64,000 bases of DNA, taken from contig JAZKBL010000012.1 of the NCBI GenBank assembly GCA_040388665.1, positions 70,253 through 134,252 on the forward strand, given 5' to 3'. The position numbers were made by a program, and so were the translations under genes. The notes under the pieces were generated by a model. That model saw nothing but the letters and a program-made list of their open reading frames with translations. It did not search any database and had not been told where the DNA came from. Shown piece after piece: positions 26,952 through 36,331 of the stretch (position 1 is the first letter of the stretch; each line of letters opens with the position of its first letter). The stretch is from DAHVFY01 sp040388665. GTDB lineage: Bacteria; Chlamydiota; Chlamydiia; Chlamydiales; Rhabdochlamydiaceae.

Positions 26952-28308
26952 CGCGGCCCATATCAATCCCCTTTTTTAAAACGGGAGCGTAGAGATCGCC
27001 CATTTTCTTAAGACGCTTGAGCGTATTTTTGATAGTATAGTTAAGAGGATCAAGCCCTAGTTTTACCTCACTCCACTTCAGAGGAGTTGAGACAGGAGCT
27101 TCAGGGCGCGCTCTTACGCTATAGGGAGCTGCAAGCGTCTGTCCAAAATTGTTTTGGTTACAGTCGATATAAACCTTCCCCTTTCTTTTCAAAAGAGAAC
27201 GCTCTAAGGTCGATGATTGTGGAATGCGTTCATGGACAATGCGTGCAATAAGTTCTGCAAACTTTTTAGCTTGAGCGTATGTATATTTAGCGCCAAGTGG
27301 AACTGCTACATGTAGCCCAGTAGCACCAGATGTTTTGCAATAGCTTGGTACTTTTATCTCATCTAAGACTTCATGAAGCACTTGCGCAACTTTGATGACT
27401 TTAGAAAACGACGCACTCTTGGGATCTAGGTCAAAAACAACAAAATCTGGATTCTGCAACTTTTTTACTCTGGAAAAAAAGGGATGAATTTCAATGCAGC
27501 CTAAATTCGCTGCAAAAAGAAGACTGTCTTTATCTTGGATGAGCAGGTAGTTAACGTTTTTCTGTCCATGTTTAATGCTTGCCGTTTTAATAAAGCTAGG
27601 ATGCTCTTTTAAATTTTTTTGAAAAAAAGATTCCCCTTTAATGCCATCAGGAAAACGTCTTAACGATTCAGGCCGGTCTTTAAGGTGAGGAAGAAGCCAA
27701 TCAGCCACTTCTGCATAATAGTTAAGAAGATCTTCTTTCGTGTACTTTTCTTTTGGCCAGAACATTTTTTCTAAATTGGACAGTTGTGCATTTGCCGGCG
27801 ATTTTTGAAGAGATGCACTCTCTTTCTTTTTTATTAAAAGCCACTCATTTTTATCGGAGGTCTTTAATCGAATAAGATGAAACGTTCCCTGCAATTTTTT
27901 ACCTTCAAGAGAGAAATGAATAACCCCTTTTTTTAGTCCTTGTTTAATCGCTTTTTCCGAGTCCTTTGCACTTGTATCATTCACCGAATATGTGCCCTTG
28001 TCCCAAATGCGTACCGTTCCAGCCCCATAACCAGAAGCAATGATGCCTTCAAAATCTTTGTAACTATAAGGATGATCTTCAACCATAATTGCCAAACGTT
28101 TAACTGTTGGATCTGAAGACGGCTCTTTCGGAATTGCCCAGCTCTTTAATACGCCCCCAACTTCTAACCGCAAATCGTAATGAAGATGCTTCGCATGATG
28201 CTCTTGAATCACAAACTGAAGTTGCAAGCTTTTTCTCTTATGCATTTTTGCAGCGGGCTCTGAAAAAGACTTTAGATCCCTTTTGGCTTTATATTTAGTA
28301 AGATTCAT
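26917..28308 (-). CDS. LigD-type NHEJ protein: phosphoesterase plus polymerase domains, no ligase
   Basis: 463 residues. The N-terminal 3'-phosphoesterase domain (~20-150) shows FVIQEHHAKHLHYDLRLE, with the His/Asp metal site, and AIPKEPSSDP and VEDHPYSYKDFEG. The C-terminal primase-polymerase domain (~175-455) has MFWPKEKYTKEDLLNYY, LGCIEIHPFFSR, FVVFDLDP (catalytic Asp pair), SGATGLHVAVPL and RGKVYIDCNQN. The ATP-dependent ligase domain that most LigD proteins carry is absent, so end joining would need a ligase encoded elsewhere; Ku is not in the window. RBS GGTGGAG lies close to the ATG. Monocistronic. Confidence 0.92.
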   Translation of the reverse strand: MNLTKYKAKRDLKSFSEPAAKMHKRKSLQLQFVIQEHHAKHLHYDLRLEVGGVLKSWAIPKEPSSDPTVKRLAIMVEDHPYSYKDFEGIIASGYGAGTVRIWDKGTYSVNDTSAKDSEKAIKQGLKKGVIHFSLEGKKLQGTFHLIRLKTSDKNEWLLIKKKESASLQKSPANAQLSNLEKMFWPKEKYTKEDLLNYYAEVADWLLPHLKDRPESLRRFPDGIKGESFFQKNLKEHPSFIKTASIKHGQKNVNYLLIQDKDSLLFAANLGCIEIHPFFSRVKKLQNPDFVVFDLDPKSASFSKVIKVAQVLHEVLDEIKVPSYCKTSGATGLHVAVPLGAKYTYAQAKKFAELIARIVHERIPQSSTLERSLLKRKGKVYIDCNQNNFGQTLAAPYSVRARPEAPVSTPLKWSEVKLGLDPLNYTIKNTLKRLKKMGDLYAPVLKKGIDMGRAINNLDKIYSQ

Positions 28309-28463
28309 ACTCCACCTTTATCAACTCCATTAAAATAGATTCAAGAAAAACGGTAGTCCTAAACATGTAATGCTCGTTTACGAAGACTATATCACAAGAC
28401 TAATGGGAATACCGGTTCGCTAAAAACATACATGTCGGAATCTAAAAATCAAGCAGAGTATGC

Positions 28464-29411
28464 TCAAGAAGTAGGCTCATCAATCCAATGAAGAAGCACG
28501 TGATCCATCCAATAAGGGCTATAAGAGTTTGGAGTCCTCCCTAGAAAGCCCATATGTCCGCCATGCTCTGTCGTCCACAAGTGCACGGAGTCTGCTAAAG
28601 ACAAGCCTTTCAATTCATCAAAAGAAATAAAGGGATCATCTTCTGCAAACAGAAGATGTGTCGTTTGCTCAATGTTCGGTAAAAAGCGCATGCTGCTGCA
28701 ATCCTGATAATAAGCATTAGCTCCTTCATATCCCCAGAGGGGCGCTGTAATCACATCGTCGAATTCATATAACGTCTGCACTCTTTGAGAAGAGAAAGCT
28801 CTAACTTGCCTGGAAATGTGTTTGAGATAATAAGAGTGGTACAACTGATTGCGCTTCTCTTGAATACGGTCCACTGTATGAGCCAAATCGAGCGGAGCGC
28901 AGACAGCGATAAAGGTGTTCACTAAACCTTTTGCTAGAGCGCCCAATTCTCCTGCTAGCTTCAACGCAATATTTCCCCCAAGAGAAAAACCGACTAATAT
29001 GATTTCTGAAAAAGGAGATCTTTCCTTTAAAAACTGCAATACCTTTAATACATCAAAGCTTGTACCTGCATGATAAGGCAATTTTGAAAGTCCTTTGCCA
29101 GATCCACATCCTCTAAGATTGACCCTAACAACCTTGATTCCCTTAGCATATAATTTTCGCGACAACCGGATCATATAGTTAGAAGCATGAGAGCCTCCCA
29201 TGCCATGCACCAAAATCACAGTCAAACCTGTCTGTTGCCAACAAGGCGGTGTAGAAATCTCACAAGACAAGTAATTGCTGTCTTCGAGCTCTACCAAACA
29301 GCGCTCTGAAGGTGCAGGCAATCCTTTAGGAAGATATGAGGAAACAATCATCTGAAGATGACAAGAACTCAATCCTAGCAACGGCTTAAATTTAAGTTTA
29401 TTTATTTTCAT
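28464..29411 (-). CDS. yheT: YheT/UPF0017-family alpha/beta hydrolase
   Basis: 315 residues. HGMGGSHASNYMIRL forms the oxyanion region, VNLRGCGSG the family signature strand, and GFSLGGNIALKLAGE the nucleophile elbow. The Asp (AEDDPFISF) and His (EHGGHMGFLG) complete the triad. The EHGGHMGF ending is diagnostic of the YheT group, whose natural ester substrate is not known. The ATG at 29411 is preferred to the TTG at 29420. The methyltransferase gene ends only 11 bp upstream on the same strand, so the two probably share a transcript. Confidence 0.9.
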   Translation of the reverse strand: MKINKLKFKPLLGLSSCHLQMIVSSYLPKGLPAPSERCLVELEDSNYLSCEISTPPCWQQTGLTVILVHGMGGSHASNYMIRLSRKLYAKGIKVVRVNLRGCGSGKGLSKLPYHAGTSFDVLKVLQFLKERSPFSEIILVGFSLGGNIALKLAGELGALAKGLVNTFIAVCAPLDLAHTVDRIQEKRNQLYHSYYLKHISRQVRAFSSQRVQTLYEFDDVITAPLWGYEGANAYYQDCSSMRFLPNIEQTTHLLFAEDDPFISFDELKGLSLADSVHLWTTEHGGHMGFLGRTPNSYSPYWMDHVLLHWIDEPTS

Positions 29412-29422
29412 TTCAGCCAAGT

Positions 29423-30136
29423 CTAATGATGAAGGTAAAAGACTTGCTTAATGATGCCATCTTCCGCTTCATAAGTTAAAATCTTTTCCCCAGAGCAATT
29501 GAAAGGAGGTTGCGTGAGGTCTAATTCTTTGCAATATCCCCTTTTTTCTAAATCTGCATTGATCGGCACAATTGTGAAAGGGCTATAAAAATCATTGGTA
29601 ATCAGACAATGTTTAAACTTAGAAGCTTTTTTCAAAAACAAAAAAATATCCTCATTCGTTAAATGCTGAAGCACATCTTTGCAGACAATTAAGTCTGCTT
29701 TAGGTAATTCCTCGTGGATCCCCTCAACTGTCATAAAGTGAATATGATCCGTTTGATACTCTTGACTATTTTTCTCAATCACATGTTCTACGACATCAAT
29801 TCCTGTATAATCAATTCCCTTCCAGTCAATGAGTCTAGAAAACTCCCAATCCCCACATCCAAAATCCACAACGCTCGATATCTTGTTTTCTTTCATAAAT
29901 TTCTCAAGAAAGTTTCTATAAACCTCGGTAACATCTGCAGTTGAGCCTGTTCCTGCGCCTCCAACATCTTTTCCATGCTTCCAATATTCTGTTTTGTAAA
30001 TATTGGTAAATGCACGGCGAATTTTTGCAGATTTCCTTCTGTCAGAAGAACGTTTATGAACAAAATGCGCCGTAACAGAACTCAATCCCACGACTGCAGC
30101 AACACCCACCAACACATATTTTTTATATGAAGCCAT
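29423..30136 (-). CDS. Membrane-anchored class I methyltransferase
   Basis: 237 residues from the ATG at 30136, chosen because AGGA stands six bases upstream. The N-terminus MASYKKYVLVGVAAVVGLS is a hydrophobic anchor or signal. The catalytic domain has VVDFGCGDWEFSRLI (motif I), DYTGIDVVEHVI, and DLIVCKDVLQHLTNEDI (motif III region), a layout common in small glycosyl/methyl-modifying SAM enzymes. GGAGTGSTADVTEVYR precedes motif I. The substrate is unknown. First gene of a likely pair with the YheT hydrolase. Confidence 0.83.
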   Translation of the reverse strand: MASYKKYVLVGVAAVVGLSSVTAHFVHKRSSDRRKSAKIRRAFTNIYKTEYWKHGKDVGGAGTGSTADVTEVYRNFLEKFMKENKISSVVDFGCGDWEFSRLIDWKGIDYTGIDVVEHVIEKNSQEYQTDHIHFMTVEGIHEELPKADLIVCKDVLQHLTNEDIFLFLKKASKFKHCLITNDFYSPFTIVPINADLEKRGYCKELDLTQPPFNCSGEKILTYEAEDGIIKQVFYLHH

Positions 30137-30202
30137 AAAAATCCTATTTATTTGAGCAGTGTACACGCCGTAAGCAAAATTTTCAACAACGTCTTTTAAG
30201 CC

Positions 30203-30242
30203 AAAAAAAAAGGAAGAGCACCATTTTATAGATGATCTTCCT
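30203..30242 (-). terminator. Rho-independent terminator of the 30264-31775 gene
   Basis: Read on the minus strand, AGGAAGA (30242-30236) pairs with TCTTCCT (30217-30211) around an 18-base loop and is followed at once by eight T residues (30210-30203). It lies 21 bp past the stop codon. Confidence 0.8.
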
Positions 30243-30263
30243 CTTTGACTTAAAAATATTCAA

Positions 30264-31775
30264 TTAACGCATTGCAGGTTGCACTAATCTTGGAATTAAA
30301 GCGTGAGAGGCTCTTTCTTCTTGCATTCCTTTTAATCCTTGCTCCAAAAGGGCCATGGACTTAGCGGTTGGCATCTTTGACCATGTTGGGTTTTGGAGAT
30401 GCATCTCTGCGAGAAAATTTTGCATTTCGTTAAAAATCATAGAAATGTTTGCCCCTTTTTGCAGTGCCGCCTGCGTTGCCGCTGCGACAACATACGCTGC
30501 ATAAAAACCAGGGCCTTGCAAGTTTGCCGGCAAATGACCATTAATTTTTAAAATAGAAACAAGATTATCTACAGCTGTTTGATCTTGATCTTTCCAATCT
30601 TGCAGCTCCTGTAAAGAATGTCCTTGTAAACTGCTAAGTTTTGATTGCATAATCACCTCTGCAACAACATCTGCTGACGCTACCGCTGAAACAAAAGAGA
30701 CGGGAAATGAAAATAGCCTTCCGTTTTGATCCGCTAAACGCAGTGCGGCATTATCTTTTTGCGTTTCTTTAGTAATTGTCTGACTCCATGTCGCAGCATC
30801 CTTAAAATGTAAACGTTTAACAGCCGCTGCAGCCAAGTATCCTCTTAACAAATCGATAGGATGAGGATCATCTGTCGATCCAATACTTCTTAATTTACCA
30901 TTTCCCAAAGCTCTAAAATATCCAATTAAGCCGATCCCAAGGCTTGGCCCCATGTGGAGATACCCGCAAACATCAGCAGTGCTTTCATCAATGCAGTTAG
31001 CCCAGTAGTTAGCAAGACTTGTGGAATTAAATCGTCGCAGCACCGCCGCATATACTTTCTGTGCAAGCTCATCTAGAAGACCTTTATCTGCATGCGTCAC
31101 ATCATGCCCTCCTGTCTCATGCCCTAAAGTGGACCATGCAATGAGCCCACCCTTTATCTGCGCCGGGGGCAAACTAACAATGCCGCATCCCATGCCAAGA
31201 ACCTGTTTTGTCGCATCTCCTGGCCACGTATAAGGACCTGCATCCGGATCGCCAAATTTCACAAGAGGGGGAATCGTCCCATAGGTTGGAGGATCAATGG
31301 ACTTGCCCATTTGCTTGCCCACACGAGCCTCATTACTTAAAAACCCATCGTAGATATCACTGACCACTTCTTGGAAAGCGTTGATTCCCAAAACAGTCAT
31401 CCCTTCATACGATAAAATAGCGAGCGCTGCATCAGGAATGATCTGTTGATAAACTGCAGTCTCTTCATCCGTTGGATCTGAAGCAAATATTTCAAGAAAC
31501 TGATCTTCCCCTAATTTTTGTAAAAATTGAATGAGCGGTCCTGATGCAACTTGTTGATAAACGTAAGGCAAGTGAGCTGCAGCTTTATGTAGATCAGCAA
31601 GGAGTTGCTGATAGTCTGTTACATAAGGATCAAATGTATCAATACCAGGTGCATGAGTGGCTGCATAACGCACCTCAGAAATACAATTCTTCAAATTGCT
31701 AATATCAGGGGTCGCTGCCTGCAAAACACCTAAGCCAGATAAAGCCAATGCTGCGATTCGTATGGATGAAATCAT
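30264..31775 (-). CDS. Exported possible zinc metalloprotein with HETGGHD motif
   Basis: 503 residues with a signal peptide (MISSIRIAALALSGLGVLQA). Near residue 218 the sequence AWSTLGHETGGHDVTHAD places two His and a Glu in an H-E-x3-H spacing, and some 50 residues later CIDESTADVCGY offers further acidic ligands. This pairing is what one expects of a metallopeptidase-like site. I recall similar H-E-T-x-G-H-D proteins of unknown function in other bacteria but cannot name the family. The rest is alpha-helical. GAGG lies seven bases before the ATG, and a strong terminator follows. Envelope or secreted location inferred. Confidence 0.72.
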   Translation of the reverse strand: MISSIRIAALALSGLGVLQAATPDISNLKNCISEVRYAATHAPGIDTFDPYVTDYQQLLADLHKAAAHLPYVYQQVASGPLIQFLQKLGEDQFLEIFASDPTDEETAVYQQIIPDAALAILSYEGMTVLGINAFQEVVSDIYDGFLSNEARVGKQMGKSIDPPTYGTIPPLVKFGDPDAGPYTWPGDATKQVLGMGCGIVSLPPAQIKGGLIAWSTLGHETGGHDVTHADKGLLDELAQKVYAAVLRRFNSTSLANYWANCIDESTADVCGYLHMGPSLGIGLIGYFRALGNGKLRSIGSTDDPHPIDLLRGYLAAAAVKRLHFKDAATWSQTITKETQKDNAALRLADQNGRLFSFPVSFVSAVASADVVAEVIMQSKLSSLQGHSLQELQDWKDQDQTAVDNLVSILKINGHLPANLQGPGFYAAYVVAAATQAALQKGANISMIFNEMQNFLAEMHLQNPTWSKMPTAKSMALLEQGLKGMQEERASHALIPRLVQPAMR

Positions 31776-31979
31776 ATCAAACCTCGTTAAAAATTTAAGA
31801 CATCAACTCCTAAGATCTAAAAAACAAATCTCAGGACAAAGGAGTGTAGTAAATTTTTTATAAACAAGGCAAGTATTATTTTGTGCGCGTTATTTTTTAA
31901 CCATTGCAATTATAACAACAGAACGTTTATAATTGCATATTAATTAAAAACACAACAAACATATAAACTATATATAATT

Positions 31980-32816
31980 ATGTCTAGTTATCCAATAATA
32001 TATACAAGAAATTTTTCGAATGATTTGCCAAATAATGATTTTTTAACAAATCTTATTCCCAACCAAGAAATGTTAAAAAAAAGTTTATCTATCACTCGAA
32101 GAGCAACCCTTGCAGCTTTACCGATATTAAGTGCTTATCGACCTTTTTACGGGCCTATTTCAGTGGGAATGTCTACTGTCCGCGCTGTGACCTGCACACA
32201 TCAAATGATCAAAAATATTAGAGAAGGCAACTACAAAGAAGGGGTTTTTCACTTAGTTCACGCAGCACTTGCAGTAACTGCTGTCGGAATTTTCTTTTTC
32301 AACCCTGTTTTTTGTTTTTTATTTTCTTCTGTAAGTGATTTGATGATCAATTATCGCACATGTATCGAATGCATTCAGACTGAAGATTATCTCGGGGCTG
32401 CTAGAGCTTTAGCTTTCATGACTCTAGACTTACTATTTATTATCGCACTTTGTCATGGCTCGCCTGCACTTACAGTAACGTGCATGCTTTTCCAAATCGC
32501 TCTTGATTTTTACCAACTCGTTAATCACTTTAAAAAAGGGGAATATTTAGAAGGAATTTCTCGAACATTCCTGACAGGAATACACATGCACCAATCTATT
32601 CCACGGCTACAATCTGTTTTCCAAAGTCCCCCTAAACCTAAAAAAAATTCACTAACAGCACAACCTCAATACACACGCATGAGCGTTTATGAAGCTCGTC
32701 AATTATTAACAGCCAAATATGCATGGAAAGCCGCCCACGAATGGGATACGGTCTATAATTTTAGAGAAAATGCATCAAGCACGCATGTTAGTCAAATCAA
32801 TCACAAGCATTTTTAA
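31980..32816 (+). CDS. Inclusion-membrane-like protein with hydrophobic segments
   Basis: 278 residues, not recognised. A polar N-terminus of ~40 residues is followed by paired hydrophobic segments (about 90-120 and 140-165), a layout seen in chlamydial Inc proteins though not proof of one. Three related stretches appear: IREGNYKEGVFHLVHAAL, IQTEDYLGAARALAFM and FKKGEYLEGISRTFL, each a charged loop with Y then a hydrophobic helix, suggesting an internal repeat of 40-60 residues. The C-terminus is basic, then polar. No ribosome-binding site; very AT-rich upstream region of 200 bp with no other gene. Confidence 0.62.
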   Translation: MSSYPIIYTRNFSNDLPNNDFLTNLIPNQEMLKKSLSITRRATLAALPILSAYRPFYGPISVGMSTVRAVTCTHQMIKNIREGNYKEGVFHLVHAALAVTAVGIFFFNPVFCFLFSSVSDLMINYRTCIECIQTEDYLGAARALAFMTLDLLFIIALCHGSPALTVTCMLFQIALDFYQLVNHFKKGEYLEGISRTFLTGIHMHQSIPRLQSVFQSPPKPKKNSLTAQPQYTRMSVYEARQLLTAKYAWKAAHEWDTVYNFRENASSTHVSQINHKHF

Positions 32817-32844
32817 ATGCTACTTTCATTTAATTTAATTTGAA

Positions 32845-33825
32845 TTAATTTATTTTTTCTGAAGGCACTTTCAATTCTATTTTTTTGTCAACAACAACCT
32901 CGCCTCCACACTCTACTTTTTCAATTTTCCCTTCGCACACCCTCAGATGAACATAAATATCAGAGGAAGCATTTAAACTGTCGCCCTGCCTGAAAAGCAA
33001 CCTATGTTCTAAGCCGGATGGAAGCATTCCTTTTTCAAATAAATAACATGCAAGAGAGCCATTAGAGGAGCCTGTTGCAGATTCTTCATCAATACCATGC
33101 AGCGGAGCAAAATTGCGGCAATGAGCAATAGCCGCACTCCCTGGAGGATCTAAGGAAAAAACGTGCATGCCAATCGAGTCTGTTCTTTTATTAAGCTCTG
33201 ACATGAGTTTAAGGTTGGGTTTTAACGATTGAAGACACTTCTCATCCTGCACCTGAACAAAAATATCACGAAGACCTGTTGAGACAATCCGTGGGTGAAG
33301 CCCACCGGTACTAACAAAATCTCCGAGAATAGAAGTGATCTCAATCCCCCCGATTTCCTCTCCAAAAGCGGGTAAAGGTTGGCTCAAAAAGATCAAACGA
33401 TCTTTTAGAGTTACCTCACATTTTCCTGCCTTGGTATCCAGTGGATAAACTTTATCATCTGCTAATCCAAGCTGCCTTAGTACTCCAAATGCCGCCAATG
33501 TCGCATGACCGCAAAAATCAATAGGAGAAGTTGGTGTAAAATAAAGAGCTTTATATGGATGACTCCCTGCAAATGAAATAAAAACTGTTTCGGAAAAATT
33601 AAGTTCTTTTGCAATAGATTGCATTTGAGCTGGAGTAAACGGGTGTTCTTGATCCACAATGACAACGCCAGCGGGATTTCCCCCAAGAGAACCATGACAA
33701 AATGCTCTGGCAATATATGCAGTAAAACTCATACTTTCTTCATCCTCCTTATTTACAACTTTCTCCTTTCCGCATAACGAAAAGGACGCAGTACATAGAT
33801 AAACAACAACTGCCCAAAACCACAT
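32845..33825 (-). CDS. PhzF-family isomerase/epimerase with signal peptide, copy 1
   Basis: 326 residues. A signal peptide (MWFWAVVVYLCTASFSLCG) and a short acidic linker precede a complete PhzF-type fold: FCHGSLGGNPAGVVI, the catalytic Glu in LNFSETVFI, DFCGHATLAAFGVL, and EESATGSSNGSLACYL near the end. PhzF relatives isomerise or epimerise small acids; PhzF itself works in phenazine synthesis, which is not implied here. Export of a PhzF protein is unusual. A second copy lies at 42899-43873; the two are identical over ~580 bp in the middle and diverge at both ends. The DUF2608 gene ends 60 bp upstream. Confidence 0.9.
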   Translation of the reverse strand: MWFWAVVVYLCTASFSLCGKEKVVNKEDEESMSFTAYIARAFCHGSLGGNPAGVVIVDQEHPFTPAQMQSIAKELNFSETVFISFAGSHPYKALYFTPTSPIDFCGHATLAAFGVLRQLGLADDKVYPLDTKAGKCEVTLKDRLIFLSQPLPAFGEEIGGIEITSILGDFVSTGGLHPRIVSTGLRDIFVQVQDEKCLQSLKPNLKLMSELNKRTDSIGMHVFSLDPPGSAAIAHCRNFAPLHGIDEESATGSSNGSLACYLFEKGMLPSGLEHRLLFRQGDSLNASSDIYVHLRVCEGKIEKVECGGEVVVDKKIELKVPSEKIN

Positions 33826-33885
33826 ATTCTCCTCTGAATTTTGGTGAAGAATACAGGCTATCGTAGATTTTTTGAAAAGTAAAGC

Positions 33886-34689
33886 TTAACTTTCAGGTGT
33901 CACGCGGGAAATTTCACGCTGTTCAAGTTCCAAACGCGCTTCACTGTCGGAAACCCAGCGGTGTTCGTGAACAAGAATGGACAGTTGATAATCAGCTATT
34001 TTTTCATTAAGCTCCGGAGCGCTTGCCATAGGCACGTAGTGAAAAGCTGTACATGGGATTTCAAGCTCACAGCAAGTATCATCCACGCTTTGAATTTGCT
34101 TCGTCCGATCATCAACAAAAATAATCTTCTTGAGGGGCGTAGTAAGGCCTGAAAGAACCTCCTTTAGAACCGGTCCTTTTGATTGACATTCTGTCTCGAT
34201 AACTCCCCCGGCATATTCATAAAGTGCTCCTTGAGAGAGCTCCGGCAGATCATTTTTAAAAGGTATTCCAAGAACTCGTAATATTTGAGCTCTTGAGCCC
34301 CTTATAGACGGATCCATGGCTACTTTCGTAAAAGCTACCACCTTTATCCCAAGATCTTGCGCTTGTACAACAACTTCAGGCCACCGTGCATCGAGCAGCT
34401 CCCATTTACCTAAAGTGCCTAGAATAATCCTGTCAAAGGCAATTTTTTCTTCTCTTGAAATGTTGGGACAGTGCGTTTGAAACCACTCATATTTCCATGC
34501 CTCATGAGAGGGATGGAGAATGGCATCAGGATAGGCTAATAGGGTTCCACCAACATCCAAAAGAACAAGAGTCTCTCTTGGACTGTTTGCAATCTCCTGT
34601 TGAATAGGTTCTAAGAAAGATGCCGTTCGAATTTCTGCATATCCTACACAAAAGTTAATTAAGCAAAATAATCTGATCAATAGCTTCAT
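33886..34689 (-). CDS. Exported DUF2608 HAD-like phosphatase, intact copy
   Basis: 267 residues from the ATG at 34689 (GGAG six bases upstream), giving a signal peptide MKLLIRLFCLINFCVGYA. The HAD motif I is LLDVGGTLLAYP. It has V-G instead of the second Asp of DxDxT, as in several DUF2608 proteins where catalysis is uncertain. Motif II lies in VVAFTKVAMD and motif IV in IIFVDDRTKQI. DUF2608 is common in chlamydiae and Legionella. A truncated, frameshifted copy lies at 41088-41683. It sits between the alpha/beta hydrolase and PhzF genes on one strand and is probably cotranscribed with the hydrolase. Confidence 0.87.
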   Translation of the reverse strand: MKLLIRLFCLINFCVGYAEIRTASFLEPIQQEIANSPRETLVLLDVGGTLLAYPDAILHPSHEAWKYEWFQTHCPNISREEKIAFDRIILGTLGKWELLDARWPEVVVQAQDLGIKVVAFTKVAMDPSIRGSRAQILRVLGIPFKNDLPELSQGALYEYAGGVIETECQSKGPVLKEVLSGLTTPLKKIIFVDDRTKQIQSVDDTCCELEIPCTAFHYVPMASAPELNEKIADYQLSILVHEHRWVSDSEARLELEQREISRVTPES

Positions 34690-34722
34690 GATAGCTCCTG
34701 CAAGTCTCTTAAACGACACGCT

Positions 34723-35838
34723 CTAGTTTTTTGCTTTGTCAGTTTTTTCTAAAATCCATTCCGACATCATGTTTAAAACTACAGGTGAAGTTGTTTCCTC
34801 AATATGTGCGCATTCTGTGAAGGATCCTGTCTGACAGGTTTGAAAAGCATGGTTCAGACGTGGCAGTTCTCTTACCATGTAGTCTTTGTGCCCTGTTTCT
34901 TTGAGTACTTGCTCAATTTGAACAAGGTTTTGCTTTGTAGATACAGCAAAATCGAGTTCTCCATTTAAAGCAAGTATAGGAATTTGAAGCTTCTTTAATG
35001 TTACAGCTGGCTCATGTATAAAATTATAACGAAACCACGCTGAATTAAAAGATTGTACTTGAACCTCTAGTGGACCATAATAAGCTTCTGCTATCTGTCT
35101 TTCAGATGGACTTAATTGATTAAAATGTTGTGTCAAACATGCGCGCAGTTGAACCTCAGCAATTTCGCGATTTTTCTCTTTTTTTAATAAGTTAAACACT
35201 TCCTGTCTTAAGCTTTGATTGTTAAGAATCATCTCTTCAGATACACCGTCAATACGCTGAAGAGCGGGTTCTTGCGCAAGGATCAGTTGTTCCCAATTAA
35301 CACAGGGAGATGCCATTAAAACAACAAAAGATACATCATTTGATTTTGTAGCTGCTAATAACGCAGTCATTCCTCCTTCGCTATGACCCACCAAACCTAT
35401 GCTCTTAGTATTAATCTCTTTTCGTGCTTTTAAATAATCTAGACCAGCTAAGGCATCATCTGCAAAGTCCTCTAAAGTTGATATGTTATAATCTCCCGTT
35501 GATTTTCCAGCACTTCGTTTGTCAAATCGCAGCACCGCAATGCCCTGTTTGGTCAAATGGTCTGCCCAAACAAGAAAGAGTCTATGCCCAAACGTTGCCG
35601 CATCACGATCTAATGGCGCTGAGCCATGAAGAAGTATAACAGCTGGAAATGGACCATCTCCCTGAGGCAATGTTAACGTACCTGCCAATTGTACATTGTC
35701 ATTCATATTGTGAAAGATGACGTCCTCTGCCTTGTATGGATAAGGAAAAGAAGGTTCCTGAGGCCGATTTGATGCCAAACATTCCCCATGAAACGCAATG
35801 ATCACTATCACAAGCAGATTTAAGATTATTTTTAACAC
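34723..35838 (-). CDS. Exported alpha/beta hydrolase, dienelactone-hydrolase/acyl-peptidase-like
   Basis: 371 residues with a signal peptide (residues 1-22). PFPAVILLHGSAPLDRD is the oxyanion-hole strand, GLVGHSEGGMTALLAA the nucleophile elbow, and LNGELDFAV (Asp) and LPRLNHAFQ (His) the remaining triad members. The N-terminal NDNVQLAGTLTLPQGDGPFP is typical of esterases that act on short acyl or peptide substrates. GAGG lies just before the ATG. The DUF2608 gene starts 34 bp downstream, so these form a short operon of exported enzymes that may extend to PhzF copy 1. Confidence 0.88.
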   Translation of the reverse strand: MLKIILNLLVIVIIAFHGECLASNRPQEPSFPYPYKAEDVIFHNMNDNVQLAGTLTLPQGDGPFPAVILLHGSAPLDRDAATFGHRLFLVWADHLTKQGIAVLRFDKRSAGKSTGDYNISTLEDFADDALAGLDYLKARKEINTKSIGLVGHSEGGMTALLAATKSNDVSFVVLMASPCVNWEQLILAQEPALQRIDGVSEEMILNNQSLRQEVFNLLKKEKNREIAEVQLRACLTQHFNQLSPSERQIAEAYYGPLEVQVQSFNSAWFRYNFIHEPAVTLKKLQIPILALNGELDFAVSTKQNLVQIEQVLKETGHKDYMVRELPRLNHAFQTCQTGSFTECAHIEETTSPVVLNMMSEWILEKTDKAKN

Positions 35839-35932
35839 ATCTAACCTCAGTTCATGTTCTTTATTGCCTCTTAAGTTAGCAAAATCTTAATCAAAAAATC
35901 TATCACAAAATTAACGTTTAGACGTTCATTCC

Positions 35933-35961
35933 TTGACAGGTATTTGACCGTGCGCTAGAGT
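35933..35961 (+). promoter_or_regulatory. Sigma-70-type promoter
   Basis: TTGACA (35933-35938), a 17-bp spacer and TAGAGT (35956-35961), 28 bp before the ATG of the coiled-coil gene at 35990, with AAGGAAA between them. Confidence 0.6.
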
Positions 35962-35989
35962 AACGGAAAATTTTTAATTTAAGGAAAAC

Positions 35990-36331
35990 ATGTCACAATC
36001 TCTTGAAGATAAAGTCATCGCCTACCGCATGCTAGCCAAACAGATCAAAGAACTAGAAGATCAGAAAAAAGCTCTCAATAGCGAAATCATGAATATGCTC
36101 GCCCAAGACGTTAAGACTTTTTATATCGCTGATTTTCGCGTAAGTCGATGGAAAAGATTGTTGATTAAAACATCACTCGAAGAAGCACGCATACTGAAAG
36201 CCACTAAACACGAAGAAATTGTAGACAAAGAAATGATCAAGCAGCTGTTTGAGCTCGGTCATGTTATTCCGGGCGTCACTACTCTAGAATCTTTAATTGT
36301 ATCTGACAACCGAAGTTCTGCAAATTCATGA
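35990..36331 (+). CDS. Small coiled-coil protein of unknown function
   Basis: 113 residues. The first ~40 form an amphipathic helix (EDKVIAYRMLAKQIKELEDQ) followed by FYIADFRVSRWKR and another helical stretch. The start helix, the charge pattern and the small size recall phage Gp157-like or chlamydial virulence-plasmid-type helper proteins, but I do not assign a family. AAGGAAA precedes the ATG and a consensus promoter lies upstream. Its stop overlaps the start of a 44-codon frame by ATGA, so the two may be translationally coupled. Confidence 0.75.
   Translation: MSQSLEDKVIAYRMLAKQIKELEDQKKALNSEIMNMLAQDVKTFYIADFRVSRWKRLLIKTSLEEARILKATKHEEIVDKEMIKQLFELGHVIPGVTTLESLIVSDNRSSANS

Noticed and set aside
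33477..33713. 78-codon frame identical in both PhzF copies (also 43525-43761)
   Set aside because: Identical only because it lies inside the identical tract of the two PhzF genes, in an alternative frame; no ribosome-binding site.
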